From Candidatus Cloacimonadota bacterium (GTDB lineage: Bacteria > Cloacimonadota > Cloacimonadia > Cloacimonadales > TCS61): DNA of 6,636 nucleotides. Location: the NCBI GenBank assembly GCA_011372345.1, contig DRTC01000237.1, positions 1 through 6,636 of the forward strand. Reading direction: 5' to 3'. Position 1 is the stretch's first letter. Each line of letters opens with the position of its first letter. A model generated the notes under the pieces. It worked only from the letters and a program-made list of their open reading frames with translations. It had not been told where the DNA came from and ran no database searches. A program made the translations under genes and the position numbers. Shown here piece by piece: positions 1-6,311 of the stretch.

Positions 1-455
1 CCATTTCTATTGGGAACACACAGTAAAATCGCTTTGGAAGTAACTCTTGTCAATTCTTCGAGAAAAAGAGACAAATCTTTAACAAACCATAAAGCGGAAA
101 AATTCCAACTTAAATCAAAACTTTTATCAGGGAAAGACAGCTTTTGATAATCTTGCGAAAAGTGAGTATTAACTCCTAAATTCACTTTTTCCCAGATTTT
201 TTTGATCAGCTCGATTCTCTCTTTTTCATGATCAACGAGAGAAATCGAATAACCATTCCGAGCAAGATTCATGCTGTTGATCCCGGAAATTCCAGTGAAT
301 CCAAAAGAAGGGACTTCTAAAATTGATTTTACCTGAAAATGCTTACAAACAAGTTCGAGTTTTTTATTCAGGATCACTCGTTCATAAGAAGAACCGAGAC
401 CTTCATCAAAACTTGAGAAATAATTTTTCCAGTTATTTAAAATCGGGATAGCCAT
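1..455 (-). CDS. SAM-dependent methyltransferase-like protein, 3' end outside the window
   Basis: An open frame runs from an ATG at 455-453 to the left edge, giving 151 complete codons without a stop; the C-terminus is missing. The layout fits a class I (Rossmann) methyltransferase. A first strand and glycine-rich loop lie at residues 45-59 (ILEVPSFGFTGISG), then an acidic strand end at about 73-76 (LVDH). A motif resembling methyltransferase motif IV to post-IV follows at 108-130 (FPDKSFDLSWNFSALWFVKD) and a strand at 141-148 (KAILLCVP). The glycine-rich loop differs from the usual D/E-x-G-x-G-x-G: a Pro-Ser-Phe precedes the glycines. The gene begins 10 bases after the stop of the SDR gene, so it is probably co-transcribed with it. 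The ribosome site is weak. The substrate is unknown; a sugar, lipid head group or small molecule is possible. Family call fairly sure, function not. Confidence 0.72.
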   Translation of the reverse strand, partial: MAIPILNNWKNYFSSFDEGLGSSYERVILNKKLELVCKHFQVKSILEVPSFGFTGISGINSMNLARNGYSISLVDHEKERIELIKKIWEKVNLGVNTHFSQDYQKLSFPDKSFDLSWNFSALWFVKDLSLFLEELTRVTSKAILLCVPNRN

Positions 456-465
456 TATTTATCAT

Positions 466-1443
466 TTACTTTGTAAGACTTTTATACCAATTCGTAACGA
501 CCTTAAAATTGGGAATAGTTTCAATTTGTTTTAAAGAAAGTTCGTTATAGGAATTGTTCGTATCATAAAACCAGCTTTTAGAAATTAATTCAAAACGGGA
601 AATCCAGGTTTCGTTTTTCAAAATCCGGGAGATAGTTTCTCCATATTGGAAAAACTTCTTATTTATGATTTTCTTGGGAGGAAATTCTTTTCCCTTTAGT
701 TCATTGCTGATAAAATTCACCAATTCCCGTAATTTAACAGGCTTTTTATCAGCGATGTTGTAAGCAGTACCGGGTATAATATTGGATTCTATCAGCTTGG
801 CAAAAGCTTGTGAGAGCAGTTCGACACTCGTTAAATGGATCATAACATTTTTATCAGGGATGAACATCAAACTTTTATCGATCAGTTTTGTCAGCGTAAA
901 AGGAAAACCAAAATCTCCGATCCCATAAGTAATTGCAGGTCGGATGATCACTGCGTTCAGACCTTGCAGAACATATTTCTGGAGAAGAGCTTCCGCCTGA
1001 ATTTTTGTATAATGATAATAATTGTCATTCCTTCGTTCCGTCTGATTGTTTGCAGGAAGTTCGTTTGGAATAGCCCCGAAAACTCCGACAGATGAGCAGA
1101 AAATGAACCTACAATTATTTTTTAGAGCATTGATGAGAAGCTGCTCCGTAGCATTTACATTGACCTCGAAGTAAGTCTGTTTGGGAAATTTTCTGCCGCC
1201 GCGGATTGCTCCGATATGAACGATACAGTCAAAAGAATTTTGTTTGAGAAAATCCCTCAATTTTGGAATATCAGCAAGGTCTATTGCTGCGAAATTGATT
1301 TTTTTTTCAAATTCTTCAATTCTATCGAGATCTGTCGAAGGTCTGATCAGAGCGGTTATCTTCCTATTTTTCTGGATCAACCGGCGTGCTACATTTTTTC
1401 CAATGAAACCGCTGATACCAGTTATTAATATACTGTTGATCAT
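466..1443 (-). CDS. NAD(P)-dependent epimerase/dehydratase (extended SDR family)
   Basis: This 325-residue protein has the usual length of an extended short-chain dehydrogenase. The dinucleotide-binding motif TGISGFIG sits at residues 8-15 right after the first strand. A basic residue follows the second strand (ALIRPS, 31-36), fitting NADP or NAD binding. The catalytic set is visible: Ser117/Ser118 in FCSSVGVFG, and Tyr143 and Lys147 in YHYTK. RPAITYG at 168-174 and the C-terminal substrate domain (AYNIADKKP, 227-235) match sugar-nucleotide epimerases and related reductases. The start ATG leads directly into the first strand; a possible AAGGAAAA ribosome site is rather far upstream. The gene lies 90 bases downstream of the PHP phosphatase and 10 bases upstream of the methyltransferase. 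It may act on a nucleotide sugar or, more speculatively, on a lipid intermediate. The family is clear; the substrate cannot be told. Confidence 0.88.
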   Translation of the reverse strand: MINSILITGISGFIGKNVARRLIQKNRKITALIRPSTDLDRIEEFEKKINFAAIDLADIPKLRDFLKQNSFDCIVHIGAIRGGRKFPKQTYFEVNVNATEQLLINALKNNCRFIFCSSVGVFGAIPNELPANNQTERRNDNYYHYTKIQAEALLQKYVLQGLNAVIIRPAITYGIGDFGFPFTLTKLIDKSLMFIPDKNVMIHLTSVELLSQAFAKLIESNIIPGTAYNIADKKPVKLRELVNFISNELKGKEFPPKKIINKKFFQYGETISRILKNETWISRFELISKSWFYDTNNSYNELSLKQIETIPNFKVVTNWYKSLTK

Positions 1444-1533
1444 CTGATTTTTATTATATTTTCCTTAAATCTTCCTCTCTTTTAAAATGCTCACTTGTGA
1501 GATTTGAGAAGGTCGGAGGGAGTTAATTATCGA
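1444..1533. other. Intergenic spacer between PHP phosphatase and SDR genes
   Basis: This is the only sizeable gap inside the minus-strand run from the prenyl synthase to the methyltransferase. It contains a short inverted repeat, CTCAC-TT-GTGAG at 1490-1501, not followed by a convincing T-run on the minus strand. It also holds a TATAAT hexamer on the minus strand (1453-1458) with no recognisable -35 box at proper distance. I see neither a clear terminator nor a clear promoter, so the two downstream genes may be read through from the lipid genes or have a weak promoter of their own. Confidence 0.5.
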
Positions 1534-2328
1534 TCATTTAAAGATTTTTTTTATCAATTTTTCAAATATATTTAATTGTTCAGGATAATTTCTTTCCTCT
1601 TTTTCCATATAAAAAAAATCGATCTTTTCGTTATTCAATACTTTTCTCGGATTGATTTCAGTTAAGAGAGTAGTCAGAGATTCATCAAATTCATTATTGA
1701 TCTCTGCAATCGCTTTTGGTAAAACATATTCCTCCGAATGACAGTGATTATCGGAAGCAAGAAAATGAGCAAATCCGTTTTCCAGCATTTGCCAGGCTGT
1801 GTCCTGAACCTGTTTTCCATTGTTTCCAATAATACTTCCTGCATTCAATTGCAGATAAACATTACGGAACATCAGATCTTCGGCTACTCCGATATTGCGA
1901 ATGACATTATTATATCTTTCCGGATGAGCCATGATCGGTCTATAACCTTTTCTGACAAGATGATACAAAGTTTCCAGGAGATCATCCGGGAATATTGTCA
2001 TGCTCGTTTCCACCAGGATGTATTTTGTATTTCCAATAAATAGATTTTCTTTTTCAATATCAGCAATGATCTTGCTGTCTAAATAGACTTCAGCAGCTTT
2101 ATGCGGATTAATTGTCAGATTTTCTTTTAAAATCGTTTTTTGCAGAAGATCGAATCTATTTTCAATAATATCAGCAGAATTATGATATAAATTCCTTAAA
2201 AAATGAGGAGTCAGGAGAACATCCGTTACACCTGCATCCTGCATCATTTTCAGGTTTTTGATGGATGTTTCAATATCGGGTGAGCCATCGTCACAGTCAG
2301 GTAAAATATGAGTATGAATATCGATCAT
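1534..2328 (-). CDS. PHP-family phosphatase, CpsB/CapC/YwqE type
   Basis: At 264 residues the protein has the normal length for the manganese-dependent tyrosine phosphatases of Gram-positive-style capsule clusters (CpsB, YwqE), which belong to the PHP metallohydrolase fold. The metal ligands are all present: His5 and His7 in IDIHTHILP, the following D-DG at 13-15, TPH with His42, Glu80 (AAEVYLD), Glu107 (VETSM), AHPERY with His135, and SDNH with Asp193 and His195. The enzyme should therefore be active. CpsB proteins dephosphorylate a tyrosine-autokinase of polysaccharide export; no such kinase is in this window. The ATG overlaps the stop of the GGGPS gene by four bases (ATGA), without a clear Shine-Dalgarno site of its own, so translation is probably coupled. 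Because of that coupling, a role on a phosphorylated lipid or sugar intermediate is an alternative. Family sure; substrate unproven. Confidence 0.88.
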   Translation of the reverse strand: MIDIHTHILPDCDDGSPDIETSIKNLKMMQDAGVTDVLLTPHFLRNLYHNSADIIENRFDLLQKTILKENLTINPHKAAEVYLDSKIIADIEKENLFIGNTKYILVETSMTIFPDDLLETLYHLVRKGYRPIMAHPERYNNVIRNIGVAEDLMFRNVYLQLNAGSIIGNNGKQVQDTAWQMLENGFAHFLASDNHCHSEEYVLPKAIAEINNEFDESLTTLLTEINPRKVLNNEKIDFFYMEKEERNYPEQLNIFEKLIKKIFK

Positions 2329-3074
2329 TTTCGTTTGATAGACTGGACAGCATCTGCAAATTCTTTGATCAGCTTCGAATCCGGATTCTTTTCCAGAACA
2401 TTTCCTGTTACAACAAAATCTGCACCGGCTTCTGCTTTTTGAGCTGCGATTTCGGTTTCTTTGATACCACCTCCGACGATCAAGGGCAAAGACACATTTT
2501 CTTTGATCGCAGTTATCATTTCATTACTGATGGGATTTTTTGCTCCGCTTCCTGAATCCGTATAAATGAGTTTCATCCCAAGATATTGACCTGCAAGAGC
2601 ATGAGCAACAGCAATATCATTTTTGGAATGCGGAATGGGGAAACTATTGCTCATAAACTGAACCGATGTACTATTTCCGGATTCGATCAGCATATAAGCT
2701 GTGCCAATCGCTTCCAGGTTATAATGTTTAATCAGAGGAGCAGCCCGGACATGTTCTCCGATCAGGAGTTGCGGATTTCGACTGGTTATCAATGACAAAT
2801 AAAGAATTGCGTCTGCATAAGGAGAAATACAATGAAAAATTCCAGGGAAAATGATAACCGGAATCCGAACATTTTCTTTGATCGCTTTCAAATTTTCATC
2901 AAAATTATTATTTATCATCATACTGCCGCCAACCAGAATACCATCGACACCATTTTCTTCGAAAAGTCTGGCATCTGAAATAGCGGTTTTTTTATCTAAT
3001 TTGTCAGGATCCATCAGGCATAGATAATTCGCTCTTTCTTCCGACATCTGCACGAGTTTTTCATAAGTTTTCAT
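2325..3074 (-). CDS. Geranylgeranylglyceryl phosphate synthase (GGGPS/PcrB family, group II-like)
   Basis: This is a TIM-barrel prenyltransferase that joins a polyprenyl diphosphate to sn-glycerol-1-phosphate, the first ether bond of archaeal lipids. The 249 residues match the family length. Diagnostic segments are the Mg-binding LMDPDK (20-25, Asp22), LVGGS at 47-51, FPGIF at 76-80 followed by LSLITSRNP and GEHV (93-109), the phosphate-binding IYTDSGSGAKNP (170-181), IVGGGI (199-204) and VTGN (222-225). The long SLITSRNP-type segment suggests group II, which includes Bacteroidota and some archaeal enzymes, rather than the PcrB heptaprenyl enzymes of Bacillus. Its start overlaps the end of the UbiA gene by 14 bases. 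An AGGAA site lies six bases before the ATG, inside that gene. The prenyl synthase two genes upstream is the likely source of its substrate. The family assignment is strong; chain length is inferred. Confidence 0.93.
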   Translation of the reverse strand: MKTYEKLVQMSEERANYLCLMDPDKLDKKTAISDARLFEENGVDGILVGGSMMINNNFDENLKAIKENVRIPVIIFPGIFHCISPYADAILYLSLITSRNPQLLIGEHVRAAPLIKHYNLEAIGTAYMLIESGNSTSVQFMSNSFPIPHSKNDIAVAHALAGQYLGMKLIYTDSGSGAKNPISNEMITAIKENVSLPLIVGGGIKETEIAAQKAEAGADFVVTGNVLEKNPDSKLIKEFADAVQSIKRK

Positions 3075-3900
3075 AATTATTTCCTAAACCGAAAACAAAA
3101 AGGAGGATTAACATATCAATTTTCATCCAGAATGAGATCTTGGACAAGTTTTTTTGCGTGCTACTCTTCCATAAAAGGATAGTAAAAAAAATCAAAGGAA
3201 AAGAGCCGATCAGATTCAGCAGGAGAAAAGTTTGGAGAGATAATTTCTGTTTCAAGAACAAGAGCAGGATAAAAAATATGATCAGAATAATTGGAAAAAA
3301 AGCAGTTTGAACAGTTTTTTTTATGCCTAATTTAACAGCCATCGTAGTTGCTCCCAATCTTGAATCACCTTCAATGTCTTCCGCATCTTTGATCAATTCC
3401 CTGGCAAAAGTATAAAGAAAAGCAAAAATCGTTATGATCAGGCTGTTTTGTAAATTGTTATTGCTTAAACCTCCAAATAAAAAAGTTGAAGCTGCTGCCC
3501 AGGAAACAATAAAATTTCCAACCAGGAATTTTTTTTTGAAAATTTTAGCATAAAAAAAGAGAACCAAACTGTTTACAACGACGATTAATATACAAAAATA
3601 ATTGGTTGTAAAAAAGCTGGAGAAAATTCCTGTAGCCAGTAATAATATTGCAAAAGTAAGAGCAGTTCTCGGTTTCATCCGACCAGAAGGGAGAATTCGT
3701 TTCGGTTTATTGATAATATCGATTTTATAATCAAAAAAATCATTAATAACATATCCACCGGCAGCGATCAAAAAAGCAGATAAGACAGCAAAAAAAACAG
3801 GATAATAAAAAAAATCGGAACTTTTGTAATATGCTCCAAAAATAACTGTCAAGGCAACAAAAAGGCAATTAAAAGGACGAATTATCTTAAAAAAAGACAT
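3061..3900 (-). CDS. UbiA-family prenyltransferase, probable digeranylgeranylglyceryl phosphate synthase (DGGGPS)
   Basis: This 279-residue integral membrane protein has about eight hydrophobic helices. It shows both aspartate-rich motifs of the UbiA superfamily: NDFFDYKID at 53-61 (Asp54, Asp57, Asp61), followed by NKPKRILPSG at 64-73, and KDAEDIEGDSRLGA at 171-184 (Asp172, Asp175, Asp179). The ARELIKDAEDIEGD block is typical of the branch that holds archaeal DGGGPS, which adds the second geranylgeranyl chain to GGGP. Other UbiA members make ubiquinone, menaquinone, haem O or chlorophyll. The direct overlap with the GGGPS gene argues for the lipid role here. The start ATG lies six bases after the stop of the prenyl synthase gene; the nearest AGG is about 15 bases away, so translational coupling is likely. 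Family certain, DGGGPS function likely from motif and context. Confidence 0.87.
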   Translation of the reverse strand: MSFFKIIRPFNCLFVALTVIFGAYYKSSDFFYYPVFFAVLSAFLIAAGGYVINDFFDYKIDIINKPKRILPSGRMKPRTALTFAILLLATGIFSSFFTTNYFCILIVVVNSLVLFFYAKIFKKKFLVGNFIVSWAAASTFLFGGLSNNNLQNSLIITIFAFLYTFARELIKDAEDIEGDSRLGATTMAVKLGIKKTVQTAFFPIILIIFFILLLFLKQKLSLQTFLLLNLIGSFPLIFFTILLWKSSTQKNLSKISFWMKIDMLILLFVFGLGNNYENL

Positions 3901-3906
3901 AAAAAA

Positions 3907-4794
3907 TTACGGTAACCTGTCTTTGATCATATTGACATATTCAAGGAGAATATCGTTATTTTTCATATTTTTAATCAAGTTATGAGAATCTCGAAGAAGT
4001 TTTTCAGCAATTTTTTTTGATTTTTCCAAACCGATCAGGGAAGGATAAGTAGCTTTGTTGTTTCTCAAATCACCTCCGGGAGATTTTCCTAAAACATCAA
4101 AACTGCCAACTTCATCCAGGATATCATCGACAACTTGATAAGCCAAGCCGAGATTCAAAGCAAAATTCCCTAAAGTAATGGTAAGATTTTCTTCTGCTCC
4201 GAAAAGGACACAGGCAAGTTCGACAGAAGCTTGCAACAATGCTCCTGTTTTTTTTAGATGGATATACCTTAAAACATTTATATTGATCTTCTTTTTTACA
4301 GAAAGAATATCGACAGCTTGCCCTCCGATCATTCCGCGAGTTGAAATTGCGTGTGCAAGGATATTTATGCAATTCAAAGCATCTTTTTTATTTTTTATTG
4401 TGGTCAGAGTCTCAAAAGCTTTTGTGATCAAAGCATCTCCGCAAAGGATTGCAGTCGGTACACCAAATTTGATATGACAACTTGGTTTTCCTCTTCTTTC
4501 GCCGGAATTATCTATGCTTGGAAGGTCATCATGAACAAGAGAAGCAGAATGAACTAATTCCAGAGCGCAAGCTGCCGGAATTAATCTTTCTAATCTGTTA
4601 ATATTTTTTCTTCCAAGAAGCATTTCATAGGTGGCGAAAAATAATATTGGTCTGAGCCTTTTTCCACCATTCAAAACAGAATATCTCATTGCTTCATGTA
4701 ATGATGAAGGATATTGTTCAGCGGGAGCTAAAAGTTTATCCAGAACCTCTTCGAGTATTTCTTCTCTACTTTTAAAATATTCCTGAACTAACAA
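3907..4794 (-). CDS. Polyprenyl diphosphate synthase, probable geranylgeranyl diphosphate synthase
   Basis: This trans-isoprenyl diphosphate synthase of 295 residues condenses IPP with allylic diphosphates. It carries GGKRLRP (43-49) and the first aspartate-rich motif in the bacterial long form DDLPSID (89-95), followed by RRGKPSCH. GMIGGQAVD (154-162), KKTGAL (181-186), the second aspartate-rich motif DDILD (223-227) and GKSPGGD with Lys237 are also present. Before the first Asp, position -5 is Ala84 and -4 is Ser85. FPP synthases such as E. coli IspA have Tyr at -5, and a small residue there permits longer chains, so C20 GGPP is my prediction. The start is TTG at 4794-4792: no ATG lies between it and the in-frame stop at 4818-4816, and GAGG sits six bases upstream. 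It is the first gene of the lipid trio and would feed both prenyltransferases. Confidence 0.92.
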   Translation of the reverse strand: MLVQEYFKSREEILEEVLDKLLAPAEQYPSSLHEAMRYSVLNGGKRLRPILFFATYEMLLGRKNINRLERLIPAACALELVHSASLVHDDLPSIDNSGERRGKPSCHIKFGVPTAILCGDALITKAFETLTTIKNKKDALNCINILAHAISTRGMIGGQAVDILSVKKKININVLRYIHLKKTGALLQASVELACVLFGAEENLTITLGNFALNLGLAYQVVDDILDEVGSFDVLGKSPGGDLRNNKATYPSLIGLEKSKKIAEKLLRDSHNLIKNMKNNDILLEYVNMIKDRLP

Positions 4795-4800
4795 ATTATA

Positions 4801-4804
4801 CCTC
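4801..4804 (-). promoter_or_regulatory. Shine-Dalgarno site for the TTG-started prenyl synthase
   Basis: On the minus strand GAGG is followed by six bases (TATAAT) and then TTG. This decides the start, because no ATG or GTG is available in frame before the upstream TAA. The TATAAT lies too close to the start to be a normal -10 box unless the message is leaderless. Confidence 0.65.
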
Positions 4805-4835
4805 GATTTTATTTTTTAATGATTATCAAGAATGA

Positions 4836-4990
4836 TCACTTTAGATTTAATACACCTGTAAATTTTCCTTTGTGAAGAAGAGCTAAACGGGCATTATCAT
4901 TTAATAGAAAATCCAAATAATCTCACCTGCAGCTGCCGGAGAGAATTTGTAAGGTTTAATTAATTTCTGTGAATAGTCTGGATAATCACA
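4836..4990 (-). pseudogene. Possible frameshifted gene remnant (glycosyltransferase-like tail) in the intergenic gap
   Basis: Directly after the dehydrogenase stop, the same frame stays open for 29 codons and contains KPYKFSPAAAGEII. At about 4922 a different minus-strand frame then gives LDFLLNDNARLALLHKGK and stops at 4838-4836. Joined across one frameshift, the pieces resemble the A-x-x-I-x-x-L-L-x-D...R...L pattern near the C-terminus of GT-B glycosyltransferases. That would fit a decayed envelope gene between two envelope genes. The match is by eye over about 35 residues of AT-rich sequence and may be chance. An intact promoter for the lipid operon should also lie in this gap, but I could not identify a convincing -35/-10 pair. 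Confidence 0.22.
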
Positions 4991-6028
4991 TTATTTTTTT
5001 AATGGAAGAGCAATTTTTTTACCGGTTTTTGCTGATTCATACATAGCCAGGATCAATTCCAGAGATTTCCTGCCTTCTCTTCCATCTGTGTTTGCTTCAG
5101 CTTTTCCCTGCAAAGAATCTATCACATTTTTCAGGAAACCGGTATGACCGAAACCATAAATGTTTTCCGGATTTGTGGTTGTCTCATCGATTAATTTATC
5201 ATCATCGTCGTAATCTTTAAATTCCCAGTGTTCGATTTTGTTTACTGCAATTCCTCCAACCTTAACAGTTCCGGATTCTCCCATGATCGTGATCGAACCT
5301 TCCATATTTTTAGGAAAAATATTCATACTGACTTCAATAGAGCCAATAGCGCCATTACGAAAATGTATTATTCCAACTCCCTGATCTTCGGTTTCAATAG
5401 AATGATTCATGGTATTAGTAATTGCCATTACGGATTCGACAGGACCCATCATCCATTGGATCAGATCGAAGTAATGTGAAGCCTGATTCATGAATGCTCC
5501 ACCATCGAACTCCCATGTTCCTCTCCATTTTGCCAGATCATAATAGCTTTGAGGACGAGACCAGCGTACAGTGGCGTTGGCACTGAAAAGTCTTCCAAAT
5601 CTTTTTTTATCGATTGCTTTTTTTAATAACTGTATGGTTGGATTTAATCTATTTTGTTTTACAACAAATAATTGGACTTTATTCTTATCGCATGCTTTCA
5701 CTAATGCATCAGCTGATTTTAAGTTGATTGCCATTGGTTTTTCAGTTACAATATGAAGTTTTTGTTCAGCAGCTTGAATTCCCATTTCAGGATGTAAACC
5801 ACTTGGAGTACAGATCAAAACGGCATCTAATTTTTCATTGGCAAGCATTTTTTCATAACTTCCATAAGCTGATTTGATGTTATATTTCTCGGCAGAATCA
5901 ACAGCTCGTTGTTTAATGATATCTGCACAGGAAACGATTTCTGCATTGTCCAATTTTGAAATTGCATCAAAATGCTTGGAAGAAATTCTTCCGCAACCAA
6001 CCAATCCAAAATTTATCTTTTTTTCCAT
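4991..6028 (-). CDS. wbpB: UDP-N-acetyl-2-amino-2-deoxyglucuronate (UDP-GlcNAcA) 3-dehydrogenase, WbpB/WlbA type
   Basis: This is a Gfo/Idh/MocA oxidoreductase of 345 residues, the usual length for WlbA/WbpB. The N-terminal Rossmann motif GLVGCGRISSKH is at 8-19, EKP with catalytic-type Lys97 at 96-98, and KQNRLNP at 124-130. The family-specific stretch RWSRPQSYYDLAKWRGTW runs 155-172. GGAFMNQASHYFDL (176-189) holds His185, which lines up with the active-site His of WlbA. The C-terminal blocks GSITIMGESGTVKVGG and YGFGH also match Bordetella WlbA closely from memory. The reaction oxidises the 3-OH of UDP-GlcNAcA, the step before transamination to 2,3-diamino-uronic acids in O-antigen or lipid-anchored sugars. 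Partner genes (wbpA, wbpE, wbpD, wbpI) are not in the window. AGGAG stands five bases before the ATG. Substrate assignment is good but not proven. Confidence 0.87.
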   Translation of the reverse strand: MEKKINFGLVGCGRISSKHFDAISKLDNAEIVSCADIIKQRAVDSAEKYNIKSAYGSYEKMLANEKLDAVLICTPSGLHPEMGIQAAEQKLHIVTEKPMAINLKSADALVKACDKNKVQLFVVKQNRLNPTIQLLKKAIDKKRFGRLFSANATVRWSRPQSYYDLAKWRGTWEFDGGAFMNQASHYFDLIQWMMGPVESVMAITNTMNHSIETEDQGVGIIHFRNGAIGSIEVSMNIFPKNMEGSITIMGESGTVKVGGIAVNKIEHWEFKDYDDDDKLIDETTTNPENIYGFGHTGFLKNVIDSLQGKAEANTDGREGRKSLELILAMYESAKTGKKIALPLKK

Positions 6029-6033
6029 TAATT

Positions 6034-6038
6034 CTCCT
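6034..6038 (-). promoter_or_regulatory. Shine-Dalgarno site of the wbpB-like gene
   Basis: A perfect AGGAG on the minus strand lies five bases before the ATG at 6028-6026. It fixes the start and shows ordinary bacterial translation initiation. Confidence 0.75.
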
Positions 6039-6053
6039 AAAAAAAATCATATC

Positions 6054-6082
6054 CAAATAATTCACAGCATTTTACCTGTCAA
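6054..6082 (-). promoter_or_regulatory. Possible sigma-70-like promoter of the wbpB-like gene
   Basis: On the minus strand a consensus TTGACA (6082-6077) is followed by a 17-base spacer and TATTTG (6059-6054), which matches TATAAT at only three of six positions. It lies about 25 bases before the start codon and points into the gene. The exact -35 box is encouraging; the -10 box is weak and the region is AT-rich, so this is tentative. Confidence 0.35.
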
Positions 6083-6207
6083 TATATTATTTGGTAGCTT
6101 TCAGCATAAAAATTGCAGATTTGGAATAAATATCAGGCTTCAGAATTGATAGAATTGACAGTGAAATCTATCTGATTTTAACCTATGGTAAATTTTAATA
6201 TATGAGT

Positions 6208-6235
6208 TTGTTGAAAAATTGAAATTGGTCAACAA
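6208..6235. repeat. Inverted repeat, 7-base arms with 14-base loop
   Basis: TTGTTGA at 6208-6214 is mirrored by TCAACAA at 6229-6235. Its place at the putative left end of the insertion sequence suggests a subterminal transposase-binding site or a hairpin that blocks outside transcription. Seven-base arms in AT-rich DNA can also arise by chance. Confidence 0.4.
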
Positions 6236-6284
6236 GTCCCTTTAATGTATTGGAATATAAACAAGTTAGCATCAATAAAAAGGG

Positions 6285-6311
6285 TTGACAGATAATAAGC
6301 CGAGAAATAAT
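6285..6311 (+). promoter_or_regulatory. Candidate transposase promoter
   Basis: An exact TTGACA (6285-6290) is followed after 15 bases by AATAAT (6306-6311), five of six matches to the -10 consensus, about 49 bases before the transposase ATG. The spacer is two bases shorter than ideal, which would keep expression modest, as is common for transposases. Confidence 0.4.

Noticed and set aside
835..1447. Plus-strand open frames of 67-86 codons opposite the SDR gene
   Set aside because: They lie wholly within a gene with clear SDR motifs, show no domain and have composition expected of antisense reading.
1490..1501. CTCAC-TT-GTGAG inverted repeat as a terminator
   Set aside because: Short stem, very small loop and no proper T-run; too weak to call.
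1738..2795. Plus-strand frames of 69-101 codons opposite the phosphatase and GGGPS genes
   Set aside because: Shadows of two firmly identified genes; no ribosome site or recognisable motif.
4124..4557. Frames of 68-99 codons on both strands within the prenyl synthase gene
   Set aside because: They overlap the catalytic core of a well-supported gene and encode Cys/Ser/Arg-rich sequence without homology signals.
4795..4800. TATAAT directly before the TTG start as a -10 box
   Set aside because: It would start transcription inside the coding region; more simply it is the spacer between the ribosome site and the start codon.
4923..4938. GC-rich palindrome around GCAGCTGC after the wbpB-like gene as a terminator
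   Set aside because: A palindrome without a loop or following T-run; it does not form a rho-independent terminator.
5228..6149. Frames of 60-91 codons inside or overlapping the wbpB-like gene
   Set aside because: The real frame carries every family motif, and the others have no support.
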